Shown: in pieces, positions 1 through 12,706 of the stretch
How the letters are laid out: each line of letters opens with the position of its first letter
Numbering within the stretch: position 1 is the first letter of the stretch
Assembly (NCBI RefSeq): GCF_000208865.1
Contig: NC_018390.1
Coordinates: forward strand, 2,156,790-2,220,789
Length of the DNA: 64,000 nt
Direction of reading: 5' to 3'
Origin: Neospora caninum Liverpool
Lineage: Eukaryota > Apicomplexa > Conoidasida > Eucoccidiorida > Sarcocystidae
The notes under the pieces: generated by a model
The model's input: the letters and a program-made list of their open reading frames with translations, nothing else
Told to the model about the DNA's origin: nothing
The model's database searches: none
Program-made: the position numbers and the translations under genes

Positions 1-953
1 GACGTATTGTGAAGACCCTCAGCCGGTTCGCTCGTGCTAGTTTAGTAATGAGGTGTTCTACTGTTAACCTGACGATATCTATGGGTAGGTCGAGTTCCGT
101 GGTGTAAACACCATGAGCTTTGTCCTGCCCTGCGTGCCAGGAGTTCGGCATGCAGTATCCCTTTAAAGTTGACATACGGACGGTCAGTTTCACGTACTCG
201 ATAAGCAACTTCCCGTCCACTGCTAACCGCAAGCGCTGCCAGAACACCACTCTCCGGCTTCCACGTGTAACCAGTGCCAAGTTTGGCTGTTGTTAGGGAG
301 TCCGGGCGACACTGAGCTGCTCTCAGGCATGCATGTTCCGATGTTTCCTAGAGGGGCGACTCAAAGTTCGCATAGACAGTGCAGATAGAACACATGGAGC
401 GCCAATGTGCTCCGTGCTAACAGTGGCGTCGGGGCACTTGCTGCATTTTGCCTGGATCAGTTTCCTATCGTTGTTTCCCTATCGTGTTTAAGATGTCTTG
501 CCTCTGTATGTCCTTTCCTCAATGGCACCCATGCACGTGGCGCTGTATATATGTGACCAGTTAAAGCATATACAGGATTGTAGACGTGGCCAACACACGC
601 ACGTGCAGTCGCTGCCTTGTCCCAGCTACGTACGAGCCAATAACATCAGGGAGCATTTAATTGACTTTCCGCCGACCTTCCAAAATGCACCAGAGGTCCT
701 TCACTTCCGTGCACCAGAAAGCCTTCCATACTCAAACACATCCATCTAAGGTAAATGCATCCATTTATCACTGCAATGAGGGGACATCTTTCCGCTTGCC
801 CAGTTGAGGCTATAGAACTGGAAGAACTGCTGCAGGCATTCAAGCTGTCACCCGGCTACCAAACCGTACAAGAAGATAATGCAGTGCCCTCCATTGTCTT
901 TTACTCACGATTAGCCTCGTCGTTTCTACGGCCTTGCTGTCGCACCTCATTTG
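1..953. other. Region without recognisable gene
   Basis: Only short ORFs (80 codons or fewer) occur on either strand, and none has recognisable domains, biased codon use or convincing splice sites. It may hold the 3' flank of the minus-strand membrane-protein ORF that ends at 954. Confidence 0.5.
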
Positions 954-2837
954 TCACGACGGTTTACTACACTGTATATTCTCGTCCCCAACTATAGACA
1001 GTTCCATTTCCCCGAGAACTGGCCGCCTGCTTGACTGCTGACTTTTCACCAGTAGCACCAAAAGATGACCACCACGCAGCAGCTGTACCATAGGAATGCG
1101 GAGGGCACGACTACGGAAATGATGGTAACCGCGAAAGACGCGCCTGCGGCGCTGCTCTAGGGCATGTACTGAGCGACAAGTAAACATATACCGTCGAATT
1201 GCAAGTGTAAATCGTGGAGGCATTACCAACTGCTGTCGTGCCGCCTCGAGGGTTCCTGCCCAGACGGTAGAGCAAAAGGTGCTAACGAACAGATGCGTTA
1301 AACGCGGATTTTCAACCACGGCTGCCGATATTTCAAGGTCCAGAAGGAACTGAGAGAAAACTGACGAAAATGAGACAGAAAGCGAGCAGAAAAATGACAC
1401 CGAGAAAGCGGACGAGACGGAGCCAAATAAAAAGTGTGAGGACGGCTCGGAAAGGTAGACCGGAGACGTGAGGGCGGAGGATACCAAAGCAATAAGAGAT
1501 TTTTCAAAAATATCCCCAATTCCTGTGTCCTCCCCTCCGTCCATAACACCTCCGTTAGTTCTATATGCTGTGCAGAACAGGGCTCTAAAAGTCCCTTGCA
1601 ACGCTGTAGTTGATGTCCGGATGGAACACGAGAATGAATCTTGCAGCGCCCTCACCAGACAGGACGGAAGGCTTGGCTCTTGGCCAGCAGTCCCAACCAG
1701 GTCGCTCAGGCTCCTGTTTTCGCTTTCTGGAATTTGCGGAACACGTCTTCGCAAATGAGGAATAAAACAACAAGCATTTCCCTTGCTGACAGCGAGGCTC
1801 CCACGATTCCGTTGCCACACGCTGGTGCCACGGCGCCTTCTTGCAACGTACCATGAAGGGGTATTCTGAGGCACGATCTCCTTATGGAGATACCTCCTGA
1901 TGTGGCTGCTTGCCAATCCTTTTTTCTCGGCGACTATGATTCCACCATAACGCTTACATGTATATGTTTCATGGTTTCGTGGCGTACAAGAATGTGACAC
2001 GGCCGAACTCAGACAGCGGAAGGCATGCTTGGAGAACTTAGAGTTTGCTAACGGCAACAAAAAGCACTCGCTTATGGAGTACGTGAAGGAAGACAGGCAA
2101 GCACGGAGAACTTCGGATGAGAAATGAGGAGCCTGGAAAAAGGACAAACAGCCTTCCAGAAAAATACGGGTTGCCGCTTGAAAGCTTCTGGAAAAAAGAA
2201 AAAGTAAAAGGCTTTCGACAAACAGAAAGAAGGGCCCAGGTGTTTTTATATATTCGTTTCTCGTGTTCGGAAGCAATGTTTGTGACGCGCTCCTTATCAG
2301 CCCTACCACAAGCAAATTCCCTAGCGGGATGTCCTGGCCTGCGCCAATGAAGCGGGAGAACAGAAAGGAGGATAGGGAGCCCGTACCAACGCCGACACAG
2401 TCAGCCACAAAAGATCTCACACTCCATTCGCATGGATGTTTTAAAGCGGCCCGCGATACAACACGTGAAGCGCAATACACAGCAACCGCCGACGTCACGT
2501 GGTTCAGAAGCACCACCCACGGGGTGACTACCACGAAGAGCACGCCACAGATCACAGCTCCACACGCTTGAGATAGGAGGAACATGAACAAAACGAAGCC
2601 TCCCGAGATCAGTATGGCGGCGACTTCTCCAAGGATGACCACAGGTACAATATAATCGAAAACCACCCGCCACACACCCTCCCGAGATGAAACAACGCAA
2701 GTTGATATGTTCACTGTGGTCCAAGGTTTGGCCACGTCGCGAGTCATTTGATCTTTGACAAGAGTTTCCGGAAGACACGGTGCGCCGCCTCTAGCACTGT
2801 ATGACAGTCCATGAACGGGATCAGTTTTCCGAATCAT
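954..2837 (-). CDS. Putative multi-spanning membrane protein, intronless ORF
   Basis: A single open frame of about 1.9 kb runs from an ATG at 2837 to a stop at 954, about 627 residues. The frame extends to a non-ATG codon at 2864 and is closed by a TAG just upstream, which supports 2837 as the start. I do not recognise the family. Several hydrophobic stretches look like membrane spans: residues about 55-110 hold two or three (one includes FVLFMFLLSQACGAVICGVL), and more follow near 150-260 and 440-510. The middle third is polar, basic and Ser-rich, so it may hide an in-frame intron or be a long loop. An ORF this long is unlikely by chance at about 50% GC in a region where other frames stop every 60-100 codons. 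A short minus-strand ORF at 2854-3222 could be 5' UTR or a missed exon. Confidence 0.5.
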   Translation of the reverse strand: MIRKTDPVHGLSYSARGGAPCLPETLVKDQMTRDVAKPWTTVNISTCVVSSREGVWRVVFDYIVPVVILGEVAAILISGGFVLFMFLLSQACGAVICGVLFVVVTPWVVLLNHVTSAVAVYCASRVVSRAALKHPCEWSVRSFVADCVGVGTGSLSSFLFSRFIGAGQDIPLGNLLVVGLIRSASQTLLPNTRNEYIKTPGPFFLFVESLLLFLFSRSFQAATRIFLEGCLSFFQAPHFSSEVLRACLSSFTYSISECFLLPLANSKFSKHAFRCLSSAVSHSCTPRNHETYTCKRYGGIIVAEKKGLASSHIRRYLHKEIVPQNTPSWYVARRRRGTSVWQRNRGSLAVSKGNACCFIPHLRRRVPQIPESENRSLSDLVGTAGQEPSLPSCLVRALQDSFSCSIRTSTTALQGTFRALFCTAYRTNGGVMDGGEDTGIGDIFEKSLIALVSSALTSPVYLSEPSSHFLFGSVSSAFSVSFFCSLSVSFSSVFSQFLLDLEISAAVVENPRLTHLFVSTFCSTVWAGTLEAARQQLVMPPRFTLAIRRYMFTCRSVHALEQRRRRVFRGYHHFRSRALRIPMVQLLRGGHLLVLLVKSQQSSRRPVLGEMELSIVGDENIQCSKPS

Positions 2838-5740
2838 TTTTGTACTCCAGAAATTAGCACGCACAGTGAGTAAAAGGCTCTACAGGTCGAACGGAAGAAG
2901 ACGAAGCACGAGTCTGTGGCAGGTAGGTAATGTCACTGGAGAGAACTCCCTCAAAACAGTAGAAGCGTTGTACGCAGCGACGAACAACGGTCGGAAAGGG
3001 TCCGCACCTGAAGGCCACAGGGTTGAGGAACGCTGTGAAAATATCGGAAACGTTACCGGAGCGAGGCAGGAACGACGTGCAAGGGACTGAGGCTTGACTG
3101 AGTGATCGACACCATTTGAACCGCTGGATACCATTGTGGACGGGGGATACTGTTGTTGGATCAGAAGCAAAAGACACAACCAGACGCTGTTCCGCCGCAA
3201 GGCATTCGCGATACACTGACACCCGGAAATACCGAGCGAGTGGACACTATTGGCCTATTCCTCCTATTCCCATGCTAGGTATTCGCCAGTATTATGTATG
3301 CCATTACTCAAGAACCTCCAGGTCGTCACTTCAGGAAGTGTACAATTCTTGAAGGTATAGGCAACTGTATCCAAGGCAGTCCATAACTTTGCTTGGCTGA
3401 ACGCAGCTTCACAAAGGTCAACGCAGAATCACTTGAGAGCAAGAGAAGCCTTAGCTGCAGAATACTTGGTGGCATCTCATCACTGACCGTCTTCCAGCGT
3501 CGAAGCGAGCTACTTGTGCTCTGTTGTCCCGGCGTTGGCGCTCCCCAGATGTGTGTGCAGGCACTTGACTGCTAACCCGAATAAGCGTGAGCGGTGTGTG
3601 GTGGGGCGTGTGCGTGTCTACATGCGCTTACTGCACTGCACACCGCCTTTCAAAGGGATGGTGTCGAAGTCGGCACACCAAAGATGACCAGGCAGCAAGG
3701 CTAGCGCTCGAAGAATATTTGGAACTGCTTCACCGCATAGTGTCGTGAATCGCGTGCATGGTTTTGGCCGGTGTCACTATAAATCCGAAAGACAGCCCTA
3801 CAGATCGTCAAGGCACGCTCCGGGGGGCGCTGCACCCTTTGGCAAACAGCGTGCACGGCTCATGTTCGAGGCAACAGCTTGTCTCCAACTGATTCGGGTG
3901 TTCGGTGCCGTTCGTGTGGTTTGACCGAGGTCTGGTTGGGCCGGAAGCTGCGGGAGCGCTGCGTTCCTCACCCAACTTCTCTCTGCATACGTTTCGCCTT
4001 ATCTCAACTCCCATGTATCCCGTCGACGGGCGCTCACGCGGATCTCCAGGCAACAAGGACCGAGGAGACTCCTTGCACCGTAGGACCAGCTCTGAGCACC
4101 CTGTATCCGGTACCTACCACCACACACACCAGAGAATGCTGATAGACAGCTGGCTTCGCTTCCACAGCATGACTGGCCACAGTCTGCGACACAGATCTCC
4201 TTCCTTCGGCACAGCTATCCTGATGTGTACAGTGAGGATGGGGCTTCACTTGCCCGTTCTACGCAGTGGACAATTCAGGCGCCCATAGTGGCTTCGAGGT
4301 TTGCTGAGAGAATGTCAAGGTGCTTTCTTTCCAGCGTACAAGGGTGATCTAAAACACTTCAGTCGTTTATGATGCCAATCCACCACGTAAATGACTGCAT
4401 TCTGATTTTTTCGCATCAGTGTCGCTCCGTCTCTCTGATGGAAACTGAGGCTTCTGATTGGTTGCTGGAGCGCAAACAGTCGCCCCCACCAGGATCTACC
4501 AGATGACGAAGGAGGGAGAACGAACTTGCTCGCGTTAACCACGTTTAATATTGGTCTCAGTAAAATTTGTAGTGCCGGTAATATTAAAAGCCTCAGTCTC
4601 TAGAATGCAAGTGAGCTGCAATTAGACGGAGGCCCGTCCGCAGAAGAACAGCGGAAGAAATTGTCAGGTAGCAGGGACAGCTGTATTCAAGCTCTCCAGA
4701 GGGCCTTCTTCATCCATATCTGACCATTCGCACCTATTGTGAGAGATGCAAAGTTTCCACCCAGCTGTGTTGTCGAAGGGCTGCATGGAATGGACGAAAC
4801 GATGCTGCTCCGCGTCCGGCAGTGGGTCACCGCCGGTACAACGGGCTCGGTTGGCGGGAGGGGCTAAGATCTTCATCTCCCGTTCTTCGCATTGGGAGTG
4901 AAGTCACTGGTCATGTCTCGTTGTCGTCGAAGCGAACGAAGCATTCGGTTACTTTTGCCCCGTTACTTAGTTTGGCTTCTACCAAATATTCCACCCTGGT
5001 CGTTTGGCTCCAGCAGTTAATAGAATCCGCAGTCACAATGGGGCCTGAGCTTGTGCCACTACACCTGTTCTCCGAGCTTCCGTTACTAAAAGCGCCCCAA
5101 GTTCTTTTTCCACCAATTCCCGTTTTCTGGCCCTTATTTTACCAGTGTTTCTCTCGTGGTCACCGTTCACCGTTCCGAGTTTCAACGCTTCCGTACAATG
5201 CCGGCTGCTTGGTAACCGTTGCAGACACCTCGTCTCATCCACTGTGACATTCCATCGCTACAACTTGACTTACTTGGCAAGACTGGACGCGTTCTTTTTT
5301 CTTATGCCTGCAAAGCCGCAGGTTTGGTGCGGCCACTTACTGCCGCTACATACAGACGGCAAATTAACATTAGCTGTACACACTCATGCTGCCAAGACAA
5401 CTTCCCAAATTCCCTGCCGTGCATCCATTCGCGGTTGAAACGTAGGTCTCTCTCGCCGAGAGTTCCAAAAACTCTTTGGGGGAGACGTCCACATGCAAAA
5501 CGGATCAATCAAAGTAGACAACGGGTAACTGTTGTTGTACATGACACGCGCTGTCATGCCTCGACGACCGCAACGGTTGCAACAAAACCATCTATTTCCT
5601 TATCGTCGCGGGGCTCTGCATGCACGTTTACCCGTCGGATTCTGCGAGGCACACGGGGCAGCAAAACCGGCGTTGCCGTAATAAACCATGTATGTCTCGG
5701 CAATCTTAAGTTGTTAAATTTGACTTGATTCACAGAAATT
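2838..5740. other. Spacer between divergent genes
   Basis: About 2.9 kb separates the minus-strand membrane-protein ORF from the plus-strand radical SAM gene. Many overlapping short ORFs occur, the longest about 170 codons at 5219-5728 (+), but none shows a domain, a plausible splice partner or coding-like composition. The spacer should contain promoters for both flanking genes; I could not place them. Confidence 0.5.
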
Positions 5741-8700
5741 ATGGGAGGTCACTGGCCAAACCGATTTCGCCCAAGGGGCAATCCCCTGCAGGCGGCGATG
5801 CAATCGTGTCGAACTTACTTCGATGGCGGTGTCTCTAGCAGCTGTGCGGCTATCTACTCTGCGAGACGAAACAGAATTGCATCACTTTGCACGTACTGTT
5901 CAAAAAATGGTCTACATAGTACAGAACCTCCAAGGTTAGCTCAGCGACCACCCGGCACTGCCGCTGGCAACCACGATGTGAACCGGACACACTCTACGGC
6001 GAGCAAACATCCAACTCCAGACCAGAGCGATGTTCAGCTCTTGCCTGAGATGTTCCCCCGTGCCGTTTACATACACATGCCATTCTGCATGAAACGATGT
6101 CATTTTTGTGCCTTCCCAGTAACCCTTCTGCCAGCAACTCCTCGGTACCCGCCCGGCTCGGGGTCGCGTCCCCCGGACTCTCAACCCCGAACGGGAAATT
6201 TCTGCTCGTTGTCAACGAAACATGACTGCTCAACTCTTTCCACTGACCCAGCTGTCATTTCGCCCCATACTTCCTCAGCCGATCTCATGGAAATTTACGT
6301 GGAGACTCTTTGTGAGGACATCGCGCATTCGTTACGCGGCTGGAGGTCTGGTGCCATTGACCACGACCACTACTCCTGGCTGGTTCCCATGCAAAGGAGC
6401 CTTCGCACAATCCGTGCGACTCTAGGGCATCAAAGCGAGAGTGAAACATCGCCATTTCACCCTACGCCAGGAGAAACCCGAGCCAGTGAACCTCGTACGA
6501 CGAGCTTCCGACAGGGCCGGTGTAGGGACGTGTCCGCTGACCTCTCCAAAAGTTTTTTCCGGAGCATTTACTTCGGCGGTGGTTCACCATCGCTCATACC
6601 ACCTCGCTTGCTGCAGCGAGTGCTTGCCGTCCTGGAGACAGAGGCTCACAGTTTGGAGCGATCAACGACGAGGGGGGTTCCCTCGTCAGCTGTGGCGTGC
6701 CGAGGGCGCGCCCACCAGGAACCAGGAAGCTTTGGCGGTGACAGTAGCAAAGGAAGGCTGTATCAGCCGGATGCATGGATACACCAATCGCTGCATGAAA
6801 CCGACTCACCTGGTATTTGTGCCAGGAGATTGTGCGATGAACTTAGCATCGAAATCGATCCCAGTGAGCGTCTCCTTGGCGGGTGCCTGCTAACATCGTT
6901 CTACTCAAGAAGACAGCACACAAGCAATTATAACAAATCTGTACAGTGAGGCGCCCTACTGTCGGCGTCAGTCAGAACACAACTAACCCAGTCCCTGAAA
7001 CCACCCACTGACAGGATTGGTTGGGCCCAAGCTTCCGACTCCGCCATGCCACACATGCTGGCGGTTACTTGCATCAGACCAATTCGAAAGGCTTCCGGTC
7101 AGGACAGTAGAGTCGCCAAGCAGGAGGCAGCTACCACCGTTCACTTCTGAGGACTTAATATTCGTATTTCGCATGCCTCTTGATGGCCATCGCTCCTGTC
7201 CCACTGTATTGACTACCCAACCGCCGTACGGATAAGACATTCGCGCGAAGTTGTTTAATGAGGCGTGCAGCCAAATCCCTTGTCCACACGTTTGTGCATA
7301 GGCACGATCGACTCCAAAGAGCACCTCGAGGAGCTTGCAGAACTAGGAGTCACACGGTTCAGCGTTGGCGTTCAGACGTTTGACGACACCATTCTGAAAC
7401 GATTGGGACGCTCGAATGACCGTGCTGCTAACGTGCGTGTGCTTCGCCTTCTAAGCGAAATCGTCCGCGAGTATGCACGACGGGGAAGGAAGCTTTCAGT
7501 GTCGACTGACATCCTGCTGTCATTCCAGCGGCGAGACCAGCTTCTGGAAGATCTAAGGCTGTGCACCGAACTCGGTACCAGCCACATATCTCTCTATGCC
7601 ATGCAGGTGAGATACACGGCTACCATGCTGAAGGCGATCCCGTTCACACCAACCTGCACGGAACTGGTAGCCAGCCAGCGTAGTTATCCACCTCAACTGC
7701 CGATTGTAGCAATGCGGTGTTCCAGCGAAGGAGCCCCCTTTTAAACATCGCGCGCTTTGATTAGTTCCTGATCGAGAGAGAGGTAGCAGACAGGTTCAGG
7801 TGATGCAAAAGGTGCCCCCGTCTCTGCCTCGTTCAGGTTGAAAGGCATTCCGCATTCGGACGGACGCTTCCACGCGACATAGTGCGAGATGACGAAGGTG
7901 CGGATCTTCTCACCGAAGCCCACCAGTACGTATACTACACAAAATGATCCGACTCATTTTCGTGCAACATATATCAACAAGCTGGGATACGGGTCGGGTA
8001 GTGGGCAGTCGTGTGGTTTACAAAGACTGCGCGTAGATGCAACTGGGATCCGATAGTCCACCGATTGCATCAGCTACGCGGGACTGATTCGAAATGAACC
8101 TATCGACTTTTTGTGCCGGCAGGGAGGACAGGGGAGTCAATCACAGACTTGGACCAGGCGTCGCCCAAAACTAGAGAGGGACGTGAGTACTGTGAATGCC
8201 TCTCGCCGTAGATGTCTTCACAAGGGTCTCTGGAGTGTAAGAGCTAAGCAGCGAACGTTTTTGCTTGAGTGGAAGGAGACTCTCTGCACGCTATCAATAT
8301 TTCAGAGGGGCGTGTCACATCGGCGCTATTCACAGGGAAACTTGTTCGAATGATTGAACGCAGTAGCGTATGCGACGTAAATCAAACTTCTGTGCTCGTG
8401 CTATCGGTTGCTCAGTTGGCTCGTTCATCATGAATTCGAGCATTACGAGATATCTTCCTTCGCCCGCATCGATCATCACAACGACAATTCGTCCTACCCC
8501 AAGGACACCTGCGATAATGTATTCAAGCGACAAGAAATCGAACAAGGGTACCGATGCTTGCATCATGAGGCCTATTGGCGCTCGGAGCCTTTTTTCGGCT
8601 TTGGTATGGGTGCCTCGTCGTTCGTAAACCTGCACAGGTGGACGAGGCCAAACAGGTTAGTCAAGTGACAAAACACAACAGAAGGCTGGAGCGGATGAAT

Positions 8701-10137
8701 GAGCCTGCTAAAGCTGTCCGTGAGACACGCCTATGACTGTCCTGGCCGCCAATGCTGTATGAGTCGAGTTTGAAATTATTCCACAGCTACTGTTCGGCCC
8801 AACCCGACCGGCGGTGAAGTGATTTTTTGGTATTCTGAAGAACGTGGTGTCCCACGAACTCTTTGTAACGCATTTACTCTATTTCAGCGTCATTCACTGT
8901 TTCCAGGCTTGAGGCATATCTGGAATGGGTTCGTGGCTCTCTGTCGCGAGACGGATTTTTTGCTGCTACCTCGACACCGATAGTTCTGTACAAGGACCCG
9001 CGTCAGCACCACATCGCAGACCGGGGGGGCGAAGCTGGTGTACGTCGAGCTGATCTCGGAGAGAGGTACACCATTAACAGGGAATCGAAACAACCCGAAT
9101 CCAAAGCAACTTCCAATTCAAAACTCCGAAAAGGTATTTCCCAGCCAAGTAAAGACCGCGCTATGACGAGACGTTCAGACACACCACTCAGGAAAGAAGC
9201 ACGGTGCACTTTTACGTATACAGGCGCCATCAACGTGGAAACACGAGCCGGGAAGGGGAACGAGTCCAATCGCAGTTTCGAACTCGACCGAAAACTGCAG
9301 CAGGCTCCTGTTCCACGCGTGCCCAGGACGCATCTTCAGGTGACGCGCTGCAACTCTGTCGGACGCACCCTTCAGCAGATACACTATCGTCTAGCAGTCG
9401 AGGCGATTGTGTCAGCTCTGCGCACCAGTGAAGGTGTCAATCTGTGCGCGCTGGCTGAGGTAGACAGAATGTTATGCCTGCCAAAACTGAAACACAGGCT
9501 GCGCCTCTGTCCAGAGGAGGCAGTTGACGAATCCGCTATCACGGGAGAACTGCTGCGCGGAGTTACTGAAGGAGTCAAAACTGCCCTGCTTGTGGGAACG
9601 GCCGACATCCTTGTGTCGGGTATACACATAGGAAGACCAGACAAAGACTGCCTCGTCGATCAGAGGCTTCATGGAGTGGAGCAGTCAGATGACATAGCAA
9701 TAGACTGCGCAAATCTGAATGCGAACGAAGGTCTTAGGCTTCTGGTTCGACCCTCAGAAATTGCTTGTCTTCAAGCAACTCCCCATGAGAAGCCGCCAAT
9801 TTGCCCAACGACAACTAACAAGGAGGTCTCACAAGTCAGGTTCGGTGACTTCAGCACACGCCTGGCTCGTTCGGAAGAATTCTCGTCACGCAGAGCAAGC
9901 TGCACGCAAAATGTGGACTCCCTGTTGGCGCCGATACTTGCGACTTTGTTGCGTGGGCGTTCACGATATGCGTCGAACTCCCTCACTACAAAGGAATCGA
10001 TGACGTCAGAAAGCGAAGGATTGTCAGCCCGGCTACACCTCCGTGCGCCAGATGGCTTTTTAGTCAGCAATGATATCCTTAGTGACATTCTCTGCTCGCT
10101 TGATGATTACGAAGACGAAAGCCGGTTCTCAACGTAG
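5741..10137 (+). CDS. HemW/HemN-like radical SAM protein (coproporphyrinogen III oxidase-like), 5 exons
   Basis: Proposed exons are 5741-6863, 7302-7606, 7837-7925, 8416-8655 and 8907-10137, giving 995 aa with all phases consistent. Radical SAM motif HMPFCMKRCHFCAFP holds Cys116, Cys120 and Cys123 (CxxxCxxC), the ligands of a SAM-binding [4Fe-4S] cluster. The glycine-rich motif YFGGGSPSL is near residue 277. Exon 2 carries FSVGVQTFDDTILKRLGR, and exons 3-4 carry FEHYEISSFAR and FGFGMGASS, all typical of the HemN/HemW family. The C-terminal HemN domain ends with GFLVSNDILSDIL. The residue two after the third Cys is Phe, as in HemW heme chaperones; true HemN has a fourth Cys there. The protein is more than twice the usual ~380-450 aa because of a ~110-residue N-terminal extension and large hydrophilic insertions. 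Family membership is firm; whether it oxidises coproporphyrinogen, carries heme or does something else is not. Confidence 0.9.
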
Positions 10138-10984
10138 ACTGCTTTTTGTCATAAGATGCCGGCTTGATTACATCCTTCGGCACATCTTCCCATCCCTGCC
10201 GTCTCTAGTTGTTCAAGAAACATGCGACTACTCACGTTATCTTTCTGTAGCCCTTACAGCCATCACTACCCTATCGAACACTGCACAAAGTCCTCTCTAT
10301 CCGTGCCCATAGGCTTAGATTTGCGGAAATGTCTCTGTTCCGGGATGCGACACGGCCGGGTGGCGTGAGGCAGCAACCGAAATGTGTGCGTGAAGAAATC
10401 GTCGGCTCAAACAGGTCGGTGGTGCGCTTAACGTGGTGCCAGAATTGTCACATCTCAATCACCGTCAAAAAGCAGCCGAGTTTAAGACGTGACAGTTTGT
10501 ACATACGAAATGTCGGTACCACACGTAGCATTAACACACACATTCGTTGCATGAAGTCACCGTAGGGGCTCGACAGTCTGTCGCTTGCCGCAATTCGGAC
10601 CTTTCGAACTTCTTGTCCGCGGTGTGATGAACGTTTTGGAGCTGTCTACCGTCAGTTTCCTTCCGCAATAGGTGGTCACGCAGGAAGAAGACTTTCGATG
10701 GGAGAATGATTGTAGATCTGGGGCACTTGCTGATAAGGCGTTTCGCAGCATGGTTGTGAGGATGGCCAAGTGCACCGTACCTCCGTTCCTGTTCTTCTCG
10801 ACAAATATGGGTCACACTCTTCCAGAATACAGACCACCTCTTGCGTTGTCGATGTCGGCCTCATCCTTACCGAAACAGAGTGCCAGCCCATGAGGTCACC
10901 AATTCGAAGCGAGCAATGGCTTCAGAAATTGCGGCCACATATTGCTTCGCTCGGCCGACGCGGTACGAAGCACTGATAGCGCGT
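10138..10984. other. Spacer between convergent genes
   Basis: About 0.85 kb separates the stop codons of the radical SAM gene (+) and the 406-aa gene (-). It should hold both 3' UTRs. I see no coding signal in it. Confidence 0.55.
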
Positions 10985-12706
10985 TCAGCGGGGACCGGCG
11001 TTTGTAGAACCTCGCATCCCTGGTGCCGTTCCATGTGGGTGCTCGCCTTGCGGCTTCGCCTCTCTAGCACGATGTACGAAATTTTGAACAAGAGCTGCCC
11101 CAGCTTGGCCTACTTGGATCGCCGTACTGATACTTCTCGCGGTTTCGTATTCGTGCGTGAGCTGGGGGTCTGTAGTTAAATACATTCTTATCGGGATTAG
11201 TGAGACTTGATTAGTGATTTCGTCGAACATATCTGCGCTGAAAAGTGGTGCTGCATACTGAAAGAAGTCCATGCCAACGACCCGGAGACGCACGGTACTG
11301 ATAACGGCTGCGGCCAAGTCCGCTGCCGCTTTCTTAGCGTTGGATTTTGCAGCCATATAATCGCATACACTGACGTCGACGCGACTCCAGCGAACAACCA
11401 GGCGACTGAAAACATGGCACACGTGGAAAGAAAGGAACACTCGCTCCATAACGCGTATGACTGTGTACTCTGTGTTTCTATCAGCGCTCTACGTCACTGT
11501 TGAGTTGTCTTGACGCTGACTGGGAATTCGAAACGCCATTTACGCCGTCCCTCTGCGAACCTTTTTCACGTACCTGCCGAGCATGCAATCGAATCCGCGC
11601 ACCCAAAAATCCGCACGTTTCACATGAAATGTGAAGGCCTTGTCTCCGAACATGAAAGGAACCGCCCATGCAGGGAACGCCGGCATAATGGTGGGGATAT
11701 GTTGCCGCTGCAACATCTTGCTGGCTGCTGCTTTGTGGATTGCAACAGCTGCTACTTGGGTAACATCGGATTGAGTTGTCTCTATCGGCATGTTGAATGT
11801 AGGCGCAGGGGCCAACAAAAAGAAGACTTCCTGGGGCAAGGTTCCCGTAAACATCGTAAAAGCGGACGCCAAGTGGTCGAACAGGTTGTACGCGTGCCTG
11901 TCGGAAGGCGGGATATAGTGGATTTCCCCGCTGAACCACGGAAGAGGATGCCCATAAAAGTCGTTGTGCCACAGATCGAGGTAACTCACAGAAACACGAA
12001 TTTCGAATTTAGGGAACGAAGATCTCCAATTGGAGAAGCGCCGCCAAAGATTCCACCAGCCGGTTCTGTCCCTGAATTACATCCAGAGCAAAAGCAGGCA
12101 CAGCAATCATCACATGATTTATCTAACAATGCGAGGCTGACCAGTACCCCCCAAATCGTGTGCCCATGCATGTCTTCACACACACGGCAGTCACTGCCCG
12201 CCAATCAACGAAAGATTGTCCTCTACCTCAGTGAAGCCGGCTGCGATTCAATCGTGTTTACCTGCCGCTGGCGCGGGACGCCGCCATCTCGAAGAACGAT
12301 CTGAAACGTCGACTTACTTCTCTTCTTGGTGACGCTTCTCCCACGCGGTTTTTAACGCCTGATGTGCGGCGTACTTGCTGTCGAGCCACCTGCACAGAGC
12401 AGTTCCTACGGTAGTGACATCGAGGGGCTGAGGACTGGGGTATGGGGGACGGGGAAGGGGGGTAACAACGAGATTCCTAGCTCTTCCAACAAAGCAGGCC
12501 CCCTGTTCGAGTCCCCAGCTGCCGCCCGGGATCGTCATGAGAAACGGCCCCGAGAAACCCTGGCCATGATGCTGCCCAATGTCGGCGGCTGTCCGTAAGG
12601 CCGATGCCAAGGCAACCGCCACGAAAAATGAAAACCCCCCCAAAACATGACGGCGAACGGGGAGCAAAAACGCCTCCAATTGCCTCACCGCCACAACAAC
12701 CTCCAT
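10985..12706 (-). CDS. Conserved-looking protein of unknown function, one N-terminal membrane segment, 3 exons
   Basis: Exons are 12706-12318, 11984-11574 and 11405-10985 on the minus strand. Junctions use GTAAGT/AG and GTACGT/TTTTCAG, both in phase 2, giving 406 aa. The ATG at 12706 lies in a good context (ACAATGG). Residues about 22-37 (LGGFSFFVAVALASAL) form a likely transmembrane helix after a short basic stretch. Exon 2 is rich in aromatic residues and Pro (for example LPWFSGEIHYIPPSDRHAYN). Exon 3 has an Ala/Lys-rich helix followed by a region with spaced hydrophobics, and ends in a polar tail. There is no cleavable signal peptide and no recognised domain. The single N-terminal helix and small size would suit an organelle inner-membrane or complex subunit, but this is a guess. 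The exon model rests on phase and splice signals, not homology. Confidence 0.65.
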
